A DNA stretch of 64,000 bases from Sulfuritalea sp. (GTDB taxonomy: Bacteria; Pseudomonadota; Gammaproteobacteria; Burkholderiales; Rhodocyclaceae): NCBI GenBank assembly GCA_016716965.1, contig JADJUP010000026.1, positions 116,615-180,614 on the forward strand. Direction: 5' to 3'. The notes under the pieces were generated by a model that made no database searches, was not told the origin of the DNA, and saw only the letters and a list, made by a program, of their open reading frames with translations. The position numbers and the translations under genes were made by a program. Numbering within the stretch: the first letter of the stretch is position 1; each line of letters starts with the position of its first letter. This document shows, piece by piece, positions 18,646 to 27,399 of this stretch.

Positions 18646-20214
18646 ATGGATTTCGAAAAGTTTGTTCTGACCGAGAACGCGGGCCGCAAAGGCCGGCAGG
18701 AACTCTTTCGACTGGGTACCGCGCTGCTGTTCCTGGTCGGCATCATCATGTACGTCTCGATGCGCGGCGGCCAGGTCAGTTTTTCGCTGGTGATCGCGGC
18801 GATGATCGGCGGCTACATGGCCCTCAACATCGGCGCCAACGACGTGGCAAACAATGTCGGGCCGGCGGTGGGCTCGAAGGCGCTGACCATGGGCGGCGCG
18901 ATTGCCATTGCGGCGATTTTCGAGGCCGCGGGGGCATTGATCGCGGGCGGCGAAGTGGTTGGCACGATCAAAGGCGGCATCATCGCGCAGTCGGCATTCG
19001 CCAACGCCGACGTGTTCGTTTGGCTGATGACTTCGGCATTGCTCGCTGGCGCGTTGTGGCTGAACATCGCCACCGCCTCGGGCGCGCCGGTGTCGACGAC
19101 GCATTCGATCGTCGGCGGCGTGCTTGGCGCCGGCATCGCGGCCGGCGGCTGGGGCGTGGCGAACTGGAGCAAGATGGGTGGCATCGCCGCCAGTTGGATT
19201 ATTTCGCCGGTGCTCGGCGGCCTGATCGCGGCCGGCTTCCTCTACCTCATCAAGCGCACCATCACCTACAAGGCCGACATGCTGGCGGCGGCGCGCTCGG
19301 TGGTCCCGATCCTGCTGGCCGTGATGGCCTGGGCGTTCTCCACCTACCTGATCATGAAGGGTCTCAAGCAGATTTGGAACGTCGGTTTCGGCGCGGCCGC
19401 CCTGATCGGACTCGCGATCGCGGCGCTGACCTACCTTGTCACGCGGTCACGCATGGGGGCGGCAGAGCGACTGGAAAACAGCAAGGCGGCGGTCAATTCG
19501 CTGTTCACCATGCCTCTGATCTTTTCGGCAGCACTGCTGAGTTTCGCCCATGGCGCCAACGATGTCGCCAATGCGATCGGTCCGCTCGCCGGCATCAACG
19601 AGGCGATCATGCACGGCGCCGTGTCGGCCAAGGCCAGCATCCCGATCTGGGTCATGCTGGTGGGTGCGGTGGGCATCTCGCTAGGCCTCGCGCTCTATGG
19701 CCCGAAGCTGATCAAGGCTGTCGGTTCCGGCATCACCGAGCTCGACCAGATGCGCGCCTACTGCATCGCGATGGCGGCCGCGATCACCGTCATCGTCGCC
19801 TCGCAACTGGGCCTGCCGGTGAGTTCGACCCACATCGCCGTCGGCGGCGTGTTCGGGGTCGGCTTCCTGCGCGAGTTCATCAAGGCGCACTACGGTCGCA
19901 TGATCGACATCATCGAGGAGCATCATCAGGGTTCGGACCAGGCCATCGTCGAAGCCTACCTCGAGCGCTTTCGCGCCGCCGACTTCGAAGAAAAGGGCGC
20001 GATGCTCGCGGAATTGAAGGCTAGCAAGCAGGCCGTTGCCGACAGCCACCTGTCCAAGAGCGAGCGCAAGACCCTGAAGAGCATTTACCGCAAGGAGCTG
20101 GTCAAGCGTTCCGCGCTGATGCGCATCGTCTCGGCCTGGCTGGTCACCGTGCCGGTTTCCGCGCTGATGGCGGCGATGCTGTACTTCAGCATCCGCGGCA
20201 TGATGCTGCCCTGA
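18646..20214 (+). CDS. pit: PiT-family inorganic phosphate permease
   Basis: 522-residue membrane protein with both PiT signature repeats, GANDVANNVGPAVGSK and GANDVANAIGPLAG, about ten helices, and a cytoplasmic helical C-terminal region (about 410-490) before the last helix. Imports phosphate (often as metal-phosphate) with protons. Start ATG 18646 follows AAAAAAAGG. Likely housekeeping. Confidence 0.93.
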   Translation: MDFEKFVLTENAGRKGRQELFRLGTALLFLVGIIMYVSMRGGQVSFSLVIAAMIGGYMALNIGANDVANNVGPAVGSKALTMGGAIAIAAIFEAAGALIAGGEVVGTIKGGIIAQSAFANADVFVWLMTSALLAGALWLNIATASGAPVSTTHSIVGGVLGAGIAAGGWGVANWSKMGGIAASWIISPVLGGLIAAGFLYLIKRTITYKADMLAAARSVVPILLAVMAWAFSTYLIMKGLKQIWNVGFGAAALIGLAIAALTYLVTRSRMGAAERLENSKAAVNSLFTMPLIFSAALLSFAHGANDVANAIGPLAGINEAIMHGAVSAKASIPIWVMLVGAVGISLGLALYGPKLIKAVGSGITELDQMRAYCIAMAAAITVIVASQLGLPVSSTHIAVGGVFGVGFLREFIKAHYGRMIDIIEEHHQGSDQAIVEAYLERFRAADFEEKGAMLAELKASKQAVADSHLSKSERKTLKSIYRKELVKRSALMRIVSAWLVTVPVSALMAAMLYFSIRGMMLP

Positions 20215-20313
20215 ACATGGTTCGCGTCGGGTCGCAACCAGCCGCCGATTTCCTGCGCCGCTGCGGCAGGCGCAAGATATGGCAACGGTCGTCGCGGGCT
20301 TGATGCGTGACCG

Positions 20314-20820
20314 TCAGTGGCGCGCGAAGACGGTGGTCCCGCCGTCCGGCCCGACCAGCAGCGTGTTGTAGGCCTCGCGCCGGATCTCGCGTTCCTGCCC
20401 GGCGTTGTCGAGGATGGTGCAGGCGGTTTCGCAGAAGGGATTGGACAGTTCGCGGCCCGGCGCGCCGCGCGGCAGGCCGGGCACGGCGAGTCCGCGGGCC
20501 TGTGGCTGTTCCTTCAACAGCAGCTTGATGTCCTCGGCGGGGACATGGCCCTCGATGAAATAGTTGCCCACCCTGGCGGTGTGCACGGATTCGAGTTCCG
20601 CCGGCACATTGAGCCAGCGCTTGATGCGCGGCATGGTGGCCTGTTCCTTTTCCTCGATGCTGACGCTGAAGCCGGCCCGGCGCAGGTGGTCGGCCCAGTC
20701 GATGCAGGCGAGGCAGGGCGAGGGCGCATACACGGTGACCGCCGGCAGCGCTTCGTCTTCGGCGCTCGCCGCGGCGGCGATGCCGGCGGCCAGCAGCAGC
20801 GCGAGCAGGGTTTTCAGCAT
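20314..20820 (-). CDS. DUF411 metal-binding protein, secreted
   Basis: Signal peptide then a DUF411 domain: VTVYAPSPCLACIDWADHLR, where SPCLAC replaces the usual SPTCGCC-like motif, then GHVPAEDIKLLL and GLAVPGLP. DUF411 proteins are found with copper-resistance genes. Unlike most members, a C-terminal extension with two further Cys (FCETACTIL) is present. ATG 20820 is inside the upstream ankyrin gene (7-base overlap). Confidence 0.8.
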   Translation of the reverse strand: MLKTLLALLLAAGIAAAASAEDEALPAVTVYAPSPCLACIDWADHLRRAGFSVSIEEKEQATMPRIKRWLNVPAELESVHTARVGNYFIEGHVPAEDIKLLLKEQPQARGLAVPGLPRGAPGRELSNPFCETACTILDNAGQEREIRREAYNTLLVGPDGGTTVFARH

Positions 20821-21308
20821 GGCTTGCCGGGCTGGCAGCCCTTGAGTATCCACAGCGAGACGATGCCGGCCAGTTCGTCGGCGCGCACCTTGCGCGCCAT
20901 GCTCAGCACGTCGCGCCCGGCGCTGGTTTTCAGGGTCGGGTCGGCACCGGCGTCGAGCAGCAGCTTGGCGTTCGCCGTGCGCGTCGAGAATGCGGCCATG
21001 TGCAGCGGCGTGCGGCCTTCGCCGTCGCGCGTATTCACCGCGGCACCGGCGGCCAGCAGGGCCTTGAGCGGGCCGCTGTCCTCGTTCATCGCCGCATAGT
21101 GCAGCGGGGTGATGCCAAGCGGGCTGCGCGCGTCACGCGCCTGCGGCGTGGCCTTGAGTATCGCTTCGACCTCGGCGCGCTTGCCCATGCGCGCGGCGTC
21201 GTGGATCGGCTGTTCGTTCATGCCCAGCGGCGCTTGCGCGGCACCGGGTGCGGCGTAAAGGAAAATGAACAGGGCCAGGCCGCAAAGCCGCGCGGGGGAT
21301 GGTTTCAT
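20814..21308 (-). CDS. Secreted ankyrin-repeat protein
   Basis: 164 residues: signal peptide (KPSPARLCGLALFIFLYAA), then about three ankyrin repeats (EQPIHDAARMGK, GITPLHYAAMNE, GRTPLHMAAFST). Probably a periplasmic protein-binding module; similar proteins sit next to catalase or cytochrome peroxidase genes. It is cotranscribed with the DUF411 gene and divergent from nirJ. Confidence 0.8.
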   Translation of the reverse strand: MKPSPARLCGLALFIFLYAAPGAAQAPLGMNEQPIHDAARMGKRAEVEAILKATPQARDARSPLGITPLHYAAMNEDSGPLKALLAAGAAVNTRDGEGRTPLHMAAFSTRTANAKLLLDAGADPTLKTSAGRDVLSMARKVRADELAGIVSLWILKGCQPGKPC

Positions 21309-21394
21309 GGTGGCTTCTCGCGTTCGAAATGGGGAAATAGTAAGCTCGTCGCTCGCGGATTTCCTTGACCGCGGGCAGTATTTCACGCGCGCGC

Positions 21395-21408
21395 TTGACC
21401 GCAGTCAA
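21395..21408. promoter_or_regulatory. Fnr/Dnr box TTGAC-CGCA-GTCAA
   Basis: Palindromic Fnr-type site between the divergent ankyrin gene and nirJ. Its centre is 41.5 bases from the nirJ ATG, so a class II start would give an almost leaderless nirJ mRNA; it could also act on the divergent side. Confidence 0.7.
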
Positions 21409-21442
21409 AGCACTTGCGGCGCCCTGTGCGCCTAATGTCGCC

Positions 21443-22585
21443 ATGTTCCGAATCTCCCAGTTCATGCAGGAAATCGCCGTGCCGACGCCGCTCGGGCCGG
21501 CGCGCAAGCCTCCCGGTCCGGTGGTGATCTGGAACCTGGTGCGGCGCTGCAACCTCACCTGCAAGCACTGCTATTCGATTTCGGCCGACAAGGATTTCGC
21601 CGGCGAGCTTTCCACCGCGGAAGTTTTTGCCGTGATGGACCAGCTCAAGGCCTTCCGCGTTCCCGCACTGATCCTGTCCGGCGGCGAACCGCTGTTGCGG
21701 CCGGACATCTTCGAGATCTCGGCGCGTGCCAAGGCAATGGGCTTCTTCACCGCGCTGTCCTCCAATGGCACGCTGATCGACGCGGCGATGTGCGAGAAGG
21801 TCAGGGCGATCGGCTACGACTACGTCGGCGTCAGCCTCGACGGCCTGGGCGCGACGCACGACAAGTTCCGCCGCATGCAGGGCGCCTTCGACAAGTCGCT
21901 GGCCGGCATCCGCCTGTGCCGCGACGCCGGGCTCAAGGTGGGCGTGCGCTACACCATGACCCGGGACAATTACCAGGACCTGCCGGGCCTCTTGAAACTG
22001 GTCGAGGAGGAGGGCATCGCCCGTTTCTATTTCTCGCACCTCAACTACGCCGGGCGCGGCAACAAGAATCGCAAGGACGATGCCCTGCACCAGATGACGC
22101 GCAGCGCCATGGACCTGCTGTTCGACACCTGCTGGGAGTATCAACAGCGCGGCCTGCAGAAGGAATTCACCACCGGCAACAACGATGCCGACGGCGTGTA
22201 CCTGCTCTACTGGCTGCAGCGCCGCTTCCCGGAAAAGGTCGAACACATCCGGCAGAAGCTGGTGCAGTGGGGTGGCAATTCCAGCGGCGTGAACGTCGCC
22301 AACATCGACAACCTCGGCAACGTCCATCCCGACACCATGTGGTGGCACTACACGATCGGCAACGTGCGCGAGCGCGCCTTCGGCGAGATCTGGAACGACG
22401 TTTCCGACCCGCTGATGGCCGGCCTCAAGGCGCATCCGCGCACGGTGGGCGGTCGCTGCGGTGCCTGCGCGCACTTCGCCATCTGCGGCGGCAACACGCG
22501 GGTGCGCGCCCAGCAGCTGACGGGCGACGCCTGGGCCGAAGACCCGGGCTGCTACCTGACCGACGAGGAAGTCGGGCTCGCTTGA
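21443..22585 (+). CDS. nirJ: NirJ radical-SAM haem d1 synthesis protein
   Basis: 380-residue radical SAM enzyme with the CNLTCKHC cluster motif, GGEP, and a C-terminal Cys segment (CGACAHFAICGG...GCYL) that binds an auxiliary cluster. NirJ removes two propionate side chains of didecarboxysirohaem in haem d1 synthesis for cytochrome cd1 nitrite reductase. No other d1 synthesis gene is adjacent; the nearest d1-related gene is nirN at 41.5 kb. Length matches the family. An Fnr box lies just upstream. Confidence 0.92.
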   Translation: MFRISQFMQEIAVPTPLGPARKPPGPVVIWNLVRRCNLTCKHCYSISADKDFAGELSTAEVFAVMDQLKAFRVPALILSGGEPLLRPDIFEISARAKAMGFFTALSSNGTLIDAAMCEKVRAIGYDYVGVSLDGLGATHDKFRRMQGAFDKSLAGIRLCRDAGLKVGVRYTMTRDNYQDLPGLLKLVEEEGIARFYFSHLNYAGRGNKNRKDDALHQMTRSAMDLLFDTCWEYQQRGLQKEFTTGNNDADGVYLLYWLQRRFPEKVEHIRQKLVQWGGNSSGVNVANIDNLGNVHPDTMWWHYTIGNVRERAFGEIWNDVSDPLMAGLKAHPRTVGGRCGACAHFAICGGNTRVRAQQLTGDAWAEDPGCYLTDEEVGLA

Positions 22586-22595
22586 CCTGAGTCAA
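22582..22595. promoter_or_regulatory. Fnr/Dnr box TTGAC-CTGA-GTCAA
   Basis: Fnr-type palindrome overlapping the last codons of nirJ. Centre 22588.5 predicts a start near 22630, inside the TGCGACA palindrome, for the 60-residue gene at 22700. Confidence 0.7.
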
Positions 22596-22620
22596 GCCGG
22601 ACCGCAGAAAGTCGGTCCGC

Positions 22621-22656
22621 TGCGACACTTTGTCGCAGGTGCGCGTGGATGTCGCA
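22621..22656. promoter_or_regulatory. Tandem TGCGACA-N3-TGTCGCA palindromes
   Basis: A perfect copy (22621-22637, spacer CTT) and an imperfect one (22640-22656, TGCGCGT-GGA-TGTCGCA) lie side by side between the Fnr box and the start of the 60-residue gene. Probably an operator covering the transcription start; a leader hairpin is the alternative. Confidence 0.6.
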
Positions 22657-22699
22657 CCTTATGATCGGTCGCAGTCCATTCGAATTCAGGGAGGCACAC

Positions 22700-22882
22700 A
22701 TGACATCCAGCCCACAGGAAAATCAGGCGGATAACGGCGAGATTGCCTCGCTGCTGCTCGGCGCCGGATTCGCACTCGCTTCGCTGATCATCCTGCCAGC
22801 CGTGGCGCAACGCATCGGTCTCGGCTCGAGCCTGACGATCGCCCTGCGTGGCGCCCTGATGCGGGCCGCGAATCGGGTGTAA
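22700..22882 (+). CDS. 60-residue single-helix membrane protein, unknown
   Basis: Short protein with a hydrophilic N-terminus (TSSPQENQADNGE) and one membrane helix (about 15-35), then a basic amphipathic tail. A good ribosome site (GGGAGG) lies about six bases upstream of ATG 22700. It has its own Fnr box and palindromic operator and is closed by an intrinsic terminator, so it is a separately controlled unit. No family is recognised. A small accessory peptide for nitrite or NO respiration is a guess from regulation only. Confidence 0.75.
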   Translation: MTSSPQENQADNGEIASLLLGAGFALASLIILPAVAQRIGLGSSLTIALRGALMRAANRV

Positions 22883-22897
22883 TTGCCGGATTCTTCC

Positions 22898-22924
22898 GCC
22901 GCCGGCATTGCCGGCGGCCTTTCT
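22898..22924 (+). terminator. Rho-independent terminator
   Basis: Nine-bp GC stem (GCCGCCGGC, loop ATT) followed by CTTTCT, 16 bases after the 60-residue gene. It isolates that gene from the SCO operon. Confidence 0.75.
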
Positions 22925-22955
22925 CCGGCGCGCCCGGCTGTGGCGCGCCCCGATC

Positions 22956-23531
22956 ATGAAACCGATGTCCGCATTGCCGCGCCTCGTCCTTGCGCTGTTC
23001 GCCTGCACGCTGCTCGGCGCCTGTTCCGATCCCGCCACCACCGTCGTGCCGCGACCGCCCGGTGGCGACTTCGTCCTGCAGGCGAGCGAGGGCTCTCTCG
23101 ACTCGCGCGCCCTGCGTGGCAAGGTGCTGCTGCTCTATTTCGGCTACGTCAATTGTCCGGATGTCTGCCCGGTCTCGATCGCGGCCGGCGCCGGGGCGCT
23201 CAACGCCCTGTCGCCCGCCGAACGCGAGCGGACGCGGATGATCATGGTTTCGGTCGATCCGGAACGCGACACGCCCGCCGCGCTCAAAACCTACGTCGCC
23301 TACTTCCATCCGCAGATGCTCGGCGCGGTCGGCAGCGCCACCGAAACCGCCGTCATTGCGAAGCAGTTCGGGGCCGGCTACGTCCGGCAGCCGACGCGGC
23401 CCGATGGCAGCTACGCGGTGGATCACTCGTCACAGACGTATCTGGTCGATCGCGACGGACAGCTGGTGGACATGCTGCCGCTCGGCACCCCGCCGGAAAA
23501 GATCGCTGCCGCCGTGCGCAAACTGCTATGA
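22956..23531 (+). CDS. SCO/SenC copper chaperone lipoprotein (second)
   Basis: 191 residues with a lipobox (LLGAC) and SCO core CPDVCP plus distal His (YAVDHSSQTYLVD). Likely anchored in the inner membrane facing the periplasm. It opens a run of overlapping genes (ABC transporter, TlpA, copper ATPase), so copper insertion into a CuA or CuB site is likely. The ATG at 22956 gives the best signal. Confidence 0.9.
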   Translation: MKPMSALPRLVLALFACTLLGACSDPATTVVPRPPGGDFVLQASEGSLDSRALRGKVLLLYFGYVNCPDVCPVSIAAGAGALNALSPAERERTRMIMVSVDPERDTPAALKTYVAYFHPQMLGAVGSATETAVIAKQFGAGYVRQPTRPDGSYAVDHSSQTYLVDRDGQLVDMLPLGTPPEKIAAAVRKLL

Positions 23532-23869
23532 GCCGCCCCGCCGATCGCGCACTGGTCTTCCTCGCCCTGGCCGGCGTCGCCTTTGCCGCCTGCTTCGTCG
23601 ATGCGGCGCGCCTGCGTGCGACGGCGGCGGATGACGCCGATGGCATGGCGGCGCTGGTGGCGCGACTGCGGCTCACCGACCTCGCGCTGTTCACCGAGGC
23701 GCGCTACACGCGGCATCCCTCGCAGGCCGACCTGCACTCGGCCTTCCAGGACCATCCGCTGGCGCTGGAACATTTCCCGACCGGGTCGCTGATCGCGCCG
23801 CCGGCCGGATTGACGGACCCGGTCTCAAGAGTCGGCGCTGGCGACACGGCGTTGGGCGAAGCGAAATGA
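23528..23869 (+). CDS. Small membrane-anchored protein, unknown
   Basis: 113 residues: one N-terminal helix (DRALVFLALAGVAFAACF), then a periplasmic part with conserved-looking LFTEARYTRHPSQADLHSAFQDHP. The last residues (RVGAGDTALGEAK) are encoded by an antisense copy of the dispersed element, which extends the C-terminus. ATG overlaps the SCO stop and its own stop overlaps the permease start. Not recognised; probably part of the ABC system. Confidence 0.75.
   Translation: MSRPADRALVFLALAGVAFAACFVDAARLRATAADDADGMAALVARLRLTDLALFTEARYTRHPSQADLHSAFQDHPLALEHFPTGSLIAPPAGLTDPVSRVGAGDTALGEAK
23827..23850 (-). repeat. Dispersed 24-nt element, copy 6 (in gene 23528-23869)
   Basis: Minus copy GCCGT-GTCG-CCAGCGCCGACTCT, read antisense as R-V-G-A-G-D-T-A at the C-terminus of the host protein. 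Confidence 0.75.
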
Positions 23870-25002
23870 AGCTCTGGCTCGCAAGGCAGCGCTACCTGAT
23901 CGACTTCACGCTGCTGGCGCTGGCGCGGCGCAAGGCGCGCAACCTCGGACTGCTGCTCGTCTATACCGTGCTGGTGTTCATGCTGGCCTCGGTCACGCTC
24001 TACAGCCACGCCCTGCGCCAGGAGGCGGCGCGGGTGCTGGCGAACTCGCCCGAGGTGATCGTGCAGCGCATGGTGGCCGGCCGCCACGACCTGATCCCGC
24101 CCGGCTACATGGAGAAGATCGGCAGCATCCGCGGCGTGCAGATGCGCGAGGCGCGGCTTTGGGGCTACTACTACGACGCCGTGACCCGCGCCAACTACAC
24201 CTTCATGGTGCCCGCGGCAAATGCGCCGGCCACTGGCGAGATCGTGGTCGGCCCGGCGCTGGAGCGCTCGCGCGGGCTGGCCAAAAGCAACGGCATTTCC
24301 TTCCGTTCCTACTCCGGCAAGCTGCATACCTTCGTCGTCGCCGACGTGCTGCCGCAGGCCTCGGAGCTGGTCAGCGCCGACCTGGTGCTGATGAGCGAGG
24401 AGAGCTTCCGCGCATTCTTCGACTATCCCGCCGGGCATTACACCGACATCGCGCTCTCGGTGGCCAATCCGCTGGAGGTACGCAACGTCGCGCTCAAGCT
24501 CGCCGCCGCGCTGCCCGACGCGCGGCCCATCCTGCGCGAGGAAGTGCTGCGCACCTATGCCTCGATCTTCGACTGGCGCGAGGGCATCGTGCTGGCCCTG
24601 CTCTCGGCCGCGATCCTTGCCTTCGGCATCCTCGCCTGGGACAAGGCCTCGGGTCTTTCGGCCGAAGAAAAGCGCGAGATCGGGATACTGAAGGCGATCG
24701 GCTGGGAAACCGGCGACGTGATCAAGATGAAGTTCTGGGAAGGCCTGCTGGTCTCGCTGACGGCTTTCCTGCTCGGCTTCGTCGCCGCCTACGTGCATGT
24801 CTTCCACTTCGCCGCCTCGCTGTTCGAGCCGGTGCTCAAGGGCTGGGCCGTGCTCTATCCGCGCTTCCAGCTGACGCCGCAGATCGACGGCCTGCAGGTG
24901 GCGACCCTGTTCTTCTTCACCGTGGTGCCCTATGCCGCGGCGGTGCTGGTGCCGATCTGGAAAGCGGCGATCACCGACCCGGATTCGGTGATGAGATCGT
25001 GA
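23866..25002 (+). CDS. FtsX/MacB-like ABC permease
   Basis: 378 residues with the FtsX-type plan: one N-terminal helix, a large periplasmic domain (about 60-220), then three helices with the cytoplasmic EEKREIGILKAIGWETGDV coupling segment. Such permeases move lipoproteins, peptides or drive periplasmic work rather than classic import. The gene overlaps its ATPase by 4 bases. In a copper-protein cluster it may act in a NosFY-like maturation role (inference). Confidence 0.85.
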   Translation: MKLWLARQRYLIDFTLLALARRKARNLGLLLVYTVLVFMLASVTLYSHALRQEAARVLANSPEVIVQRMVAGRHDLIPPGYMEKIGSIRGVQMREARLWGYYYDAVTRANYTFMVPAANAPATGEIVVGPALERSRGLAKSNGISFRSYSGKLHTFVVADVLPQASELVSADLVLMSEESFRAFFDYPAGHYTDIALSVANPLEVRNVALKLAAALPDARPILREEVLRTYASIFDWREGIVLALLSAAILAFGILAWDKASGLSAEEKREIGILKAIGWETGDVIKMKFWEGLLVSLTAFLLGFVAAYVHVFHFAASLFEPVLKGWAVLYPRFQLTPQIDGLQVATLFFFTVVPYAAAVLVPIWKAAITDPDSVMRS

Positions 25003-25676
25003 TTCAACTCACCGGCATCCGCAAGGCCTTCAACCAGGGGCGCGAGAACGAGTTCTGGGCGCTCGACGGCATCGACCTGGATATTGAAGCGCAGAAGGTC
25101 ACCGCGCTGCGCGGGCCCAGCGGTTCAGGCAAGACCACGCTGCTGACCCTCGTCGGCTGCCTGGCGCGGCCTACCGAGGGGCGGGTGCGGCTCGATGGCG
25201 AGGACATTTCGGGCCTGCCCGAACGCTTCCTGACCGAGATCCGCCGCCGCCGCTTCGGCTTCGTGTTCCAGCAGTTCAACCTGATAAAGGGCCTCACGGC
25301 GCTGGACAACATCATCCTGCCGGCCTACCCGACGGGGCAGCCGCGCAAGCAACTGGTCGAGCGCGCCGAAGAACTGCTGGCGCGGCTCAAGCTCGGCCAT
25401 CGGCGTGCGGCGCAAGTCGAGTGGCTCTCTGGCGGCGAGCAGCAGCGCGTCGCCATCTGCCGCGCCCTGATCAACGATCCCGAACTGCTGATCGCCGACG
25501 AGCCGACCGCCAACCTCGACACCCACCTGGCGAAGGAATTCATGGCCATCCTCGAAGGCCTGGCCGGCGAGGGCCGCAGCATCCTGCTCACCAGCCACGA
25601 CCCGCTGGTCACCGAGTCCGACGTGGTCGATCGCGTGGTCGAAATGCGCGACGGGCGCATCGTGGACGAACGCTGA
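24999..25676 (+). CDS. ABC-transporter ATPase, MacB/LolD type
   Basis: 225 residues with Walker A GPSGSGKTT, Q-loop FQQFNLIKGLTALDNI, signature LSGGEQQRVAI, Walker B LLIADEP and switch His (TSHD), typical of the LolD/MacB group that pairs with FtsX-type permeases. The start is GTG 24999, overlapping the permease stop. Confidence 0.9.
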   Translation: MIQLTGIRKAFNQGRENEFWALDGIDLDIEAQKVTALRGPSGSGKTTLLTLVGCLARPTEGRVRLDGEDISGLPERFLTEIRRRRFGFVFQQFNLIKGLTALDNIILPAYPTGQPRKQLVERAEELLARLKLGHRRAAQVEWLSGGEQQRVAICRALINDPELLIADEPTANLDTHLAKEFMAILEGLAGEGRSILLTSHDPLVTESDVVDRVVEMRDGRIVDER

Positions 25677-25677
25677 C

Positions 25678-25701
25678 GCCGTACCGCCAGCGCCGACTTT
25701 C
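25678..25701 (+). repeat. Dispersed 24-nt element, copy 7 (intergenic)
   Basis: GCCGT-ACCG-CCAGCGCCGACTTT fills exactly the gap between the ATPase stop (25676) and the next ATG (25702) in an otherwise overlapping operon. Confidence 0.8.
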
Positions 25702-26715
25702 ATGCTGTTCCAGCCCGCCATCATCGCCCTGCTGCTCGCCTCCGCGCTCTGCGTGCTGGCACTCGCCGCCAGCGCACCCTTCGCCGTCGAGGTGATCCGC
25801 CGCTGGGACATCAGGAGCGGCAGCGAGCGCCAGTTGCAGCTGGAACGCCGCACCTACCTGTTCTCGACGCTGCTCACTTTCGTGCTGCTGCTGCAACTGG
25901 CCGCCGTGCTGCTGTTCGTCTTCAATGCCGAAAAGATGTCGGCCATGTTCGTCGGCGCCATGTGCGCGGTGGGCACGCTCAACGTCAACGCCTTCGGCTT
26001 TCCGGCGCTGAACGCGAAGATCGCCGTGTTCTTCCTCGCCGCGATGTGGCTGGCGATCAACCACGTCGACAGCCGCGCCCGCGACTACCCGCTGGTGCGT
26101 ACCAAGTACGTCCTCTTGCTGGTGCTGGCGCCGCTGCTGGCGGGCAGCGCCTGGATCGAGCTGCAATACTTCCTCGGCCTCAAAGCCGATGTCATCACCT
26201 CCTGCTGCGGCAGCCTGTTTTCCGAAGGCAGCCCGACGCTGGCGGCCGAGGCGTCCGCCATGAAGCCGTTGCCCGCGATGTGGCTGTTCTACGGCAGCCT
26301 GGGCACGGTGATCGCGCTGGCGGCGGCGCACGGCATCGGCGGCGCGCGCCGCGGCTGGCTGGCCTATGCGCTGGCGGCGGCGAGCGTGCTGGCCTTCGCC
26401 GCGACCATCGCCGGCATCCTTTCCTTCGTTTCGCTCTACGTCTACGAGCATCCCAACCACCATTGCCCGTTCTGCATCCTCAAGCCCGAATACGGCTACC
26501 AAGGCTATCTCCTCTACCTGCCGCTGTTCGTCGCCACCGCCGCAGGGCTGGCCGTGGGTGCGGTGCAGCCCTTTGCCGGGCGCGAGAGCCTGCGCGAGAT
26601 CGTGCCCGCCTTCTCGCGCAAGCTCGCCGCCATCGCCGCCAATGGCTACGCCTTGACCGCCTTCATCGCCACCGCGATGATCTGGCAGTCGCGGCTGATA
26701 TTGCTGGAGCATTGA
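25702..26715 (+). CDS. Polytopic membrane protein with two Cys pairs, unknown
   Basis: 337 residues and about eight helices. Two Cys pairs are predicted near the membrane face: ITSCCGSLF (about 170) and HHCPFCILK (about 255), with nearby His. The pattern suggests thiol redox or copper binding, but no named family is recognised. It sits between the ABC transporter and a TlpA lipoprotein, which could keep its Cys pairs reduced. The stop overlaps the next start. Confidence 0.75.
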   Translation: MLFQPAIIALLLASALCVLALAASAPFAVEVIRRWDIRSGSERQLQLERRTYLFSTLLTFVLLLQLAAVLLFVFNAEKMSAMFVGAMCAVGTLNVNAFGFPALNAKIAVFFLAAMWLAINHVDSRARDYPLVRTKYVLLLVLAPLLAGSAWIELQYFLGLKADVITSCCGSLFSEGSPTLAAEASAMKPLPAMWLFYGSLGTVIALAAAHGIGGARRGWLAYALAAASVLAFAATIAGILSFVSLYVYEHPNHHCPFCILKPEYGYQGYLLYLPLFVATAAGLAVGAVQPFAGRESLREIVPAFSRKLAAIAANGYALTAFIATAMIWQSRLILLEH

Positions 26716-27203
26716 TGCGCATCGTTTCCGTCCTGCTGCTGTTGCTGGTGGCCGCCTGCGGCGGCGACACGCCGGCGGCCAAGCTCAACGTCGGCATGGC
26801 CGCTCCCGCCTTCGAGGCACGCACCATGGATGGCAGCCCGGCCACGCTTGCCGCCTGGGCCGGCAAGCCGCTGGTGATCCGCTTCTGGGCCGACTGGTGC
26901 AGGTTCTGCGAAGGCGAGATGCAGGCCATCGAGAAGGTCTACCAGCGCCTCAAGCCGCGCGGGCTGGAAGTGATCGCCATCAATGCCGGGCAGGACCGCA
27001 AGACCGTGGCCGCCTTCATGCAGAAGATCGGCGTCAGCTACCCGGCGCTGCTCGACGAGGAATCCGCCATCGCCAAGTCCTACGGCGTGGTCGGCCTGCC
27101 CACCACCTATTTCGTCGATGCGCGCGGCGTGGTCCGCGTCAAGCTGATCGGCGAATCCGACGAGGCCGGCTTCGAGCGCGCGGCGCTGGAATTGCTCAAA
27201 TGA
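26715..27203 (+). CDS. TlpA-like thioredoxin lipoprotein
   Basis: 162 residues; lipobox VAAC, then a thioredoxin fold with WCRFC active site and cis-Pro (GLPTTYFVD). WCRFC instead of WCxPC is uncommon and may alter redox potential. Likely reduces SCO or the Cys pairs of the preceding membrane protein. Confidence 0.88.
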   Translation: MRIVSVLLLLLVAACGGDTPAAKLNVGMAAPAFEARTMDGSPATLAAWAGKPLVIRFWADWCRFCEGEMQAIEKVYQRLKPRGLEVIAINAGQDRKTVAAFMQKIGVSYPALLDEESAIAKSYGVVGLPTTYFVDARGVVRVKLIGESDEAGFERAALELLK

Positions 27204-27376
27204 GCGCCGTCGATCCGGCCACGCCCTGCGACCTGTGCAGCCTGCCGGTCGGGCCCCGGCCGTTCTCGCTGGCGACGGCCGAGAAAACCTTCCTCTTCTG
27301 CTGCGAAGGCTGCAAGGGGATTTACCAGATGTTGAACCAGATCAAAGAAACGCCCGGTCCTTCGCAGGACAATTGA
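27200..27376 (+). CDS. 58-residue metal-binding protein (P-type ATPase N-domain type)
   Basis: Stand-alone version of the Cys-rich domain usually found at the N-terminus of CcoI/FixI-type copper ATPases: CDLCSLPVG ... FCCEGCKGIYQML. Probably hands Cu(I) to the P1B ATPase at 28.5 kb, whose own N-terminus lacks this domain. ATG overlaps the TlpA stop. Confidence 0.8.
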   Translation: MSAVDPATPCDLCSLPVGPRPFSLATAEKTFLFCCEGCKGIYQMLNQIKETPGPSQDN

Positions 27377-27399
27377 CTATCGCAGGCAAGGAGATGGCA

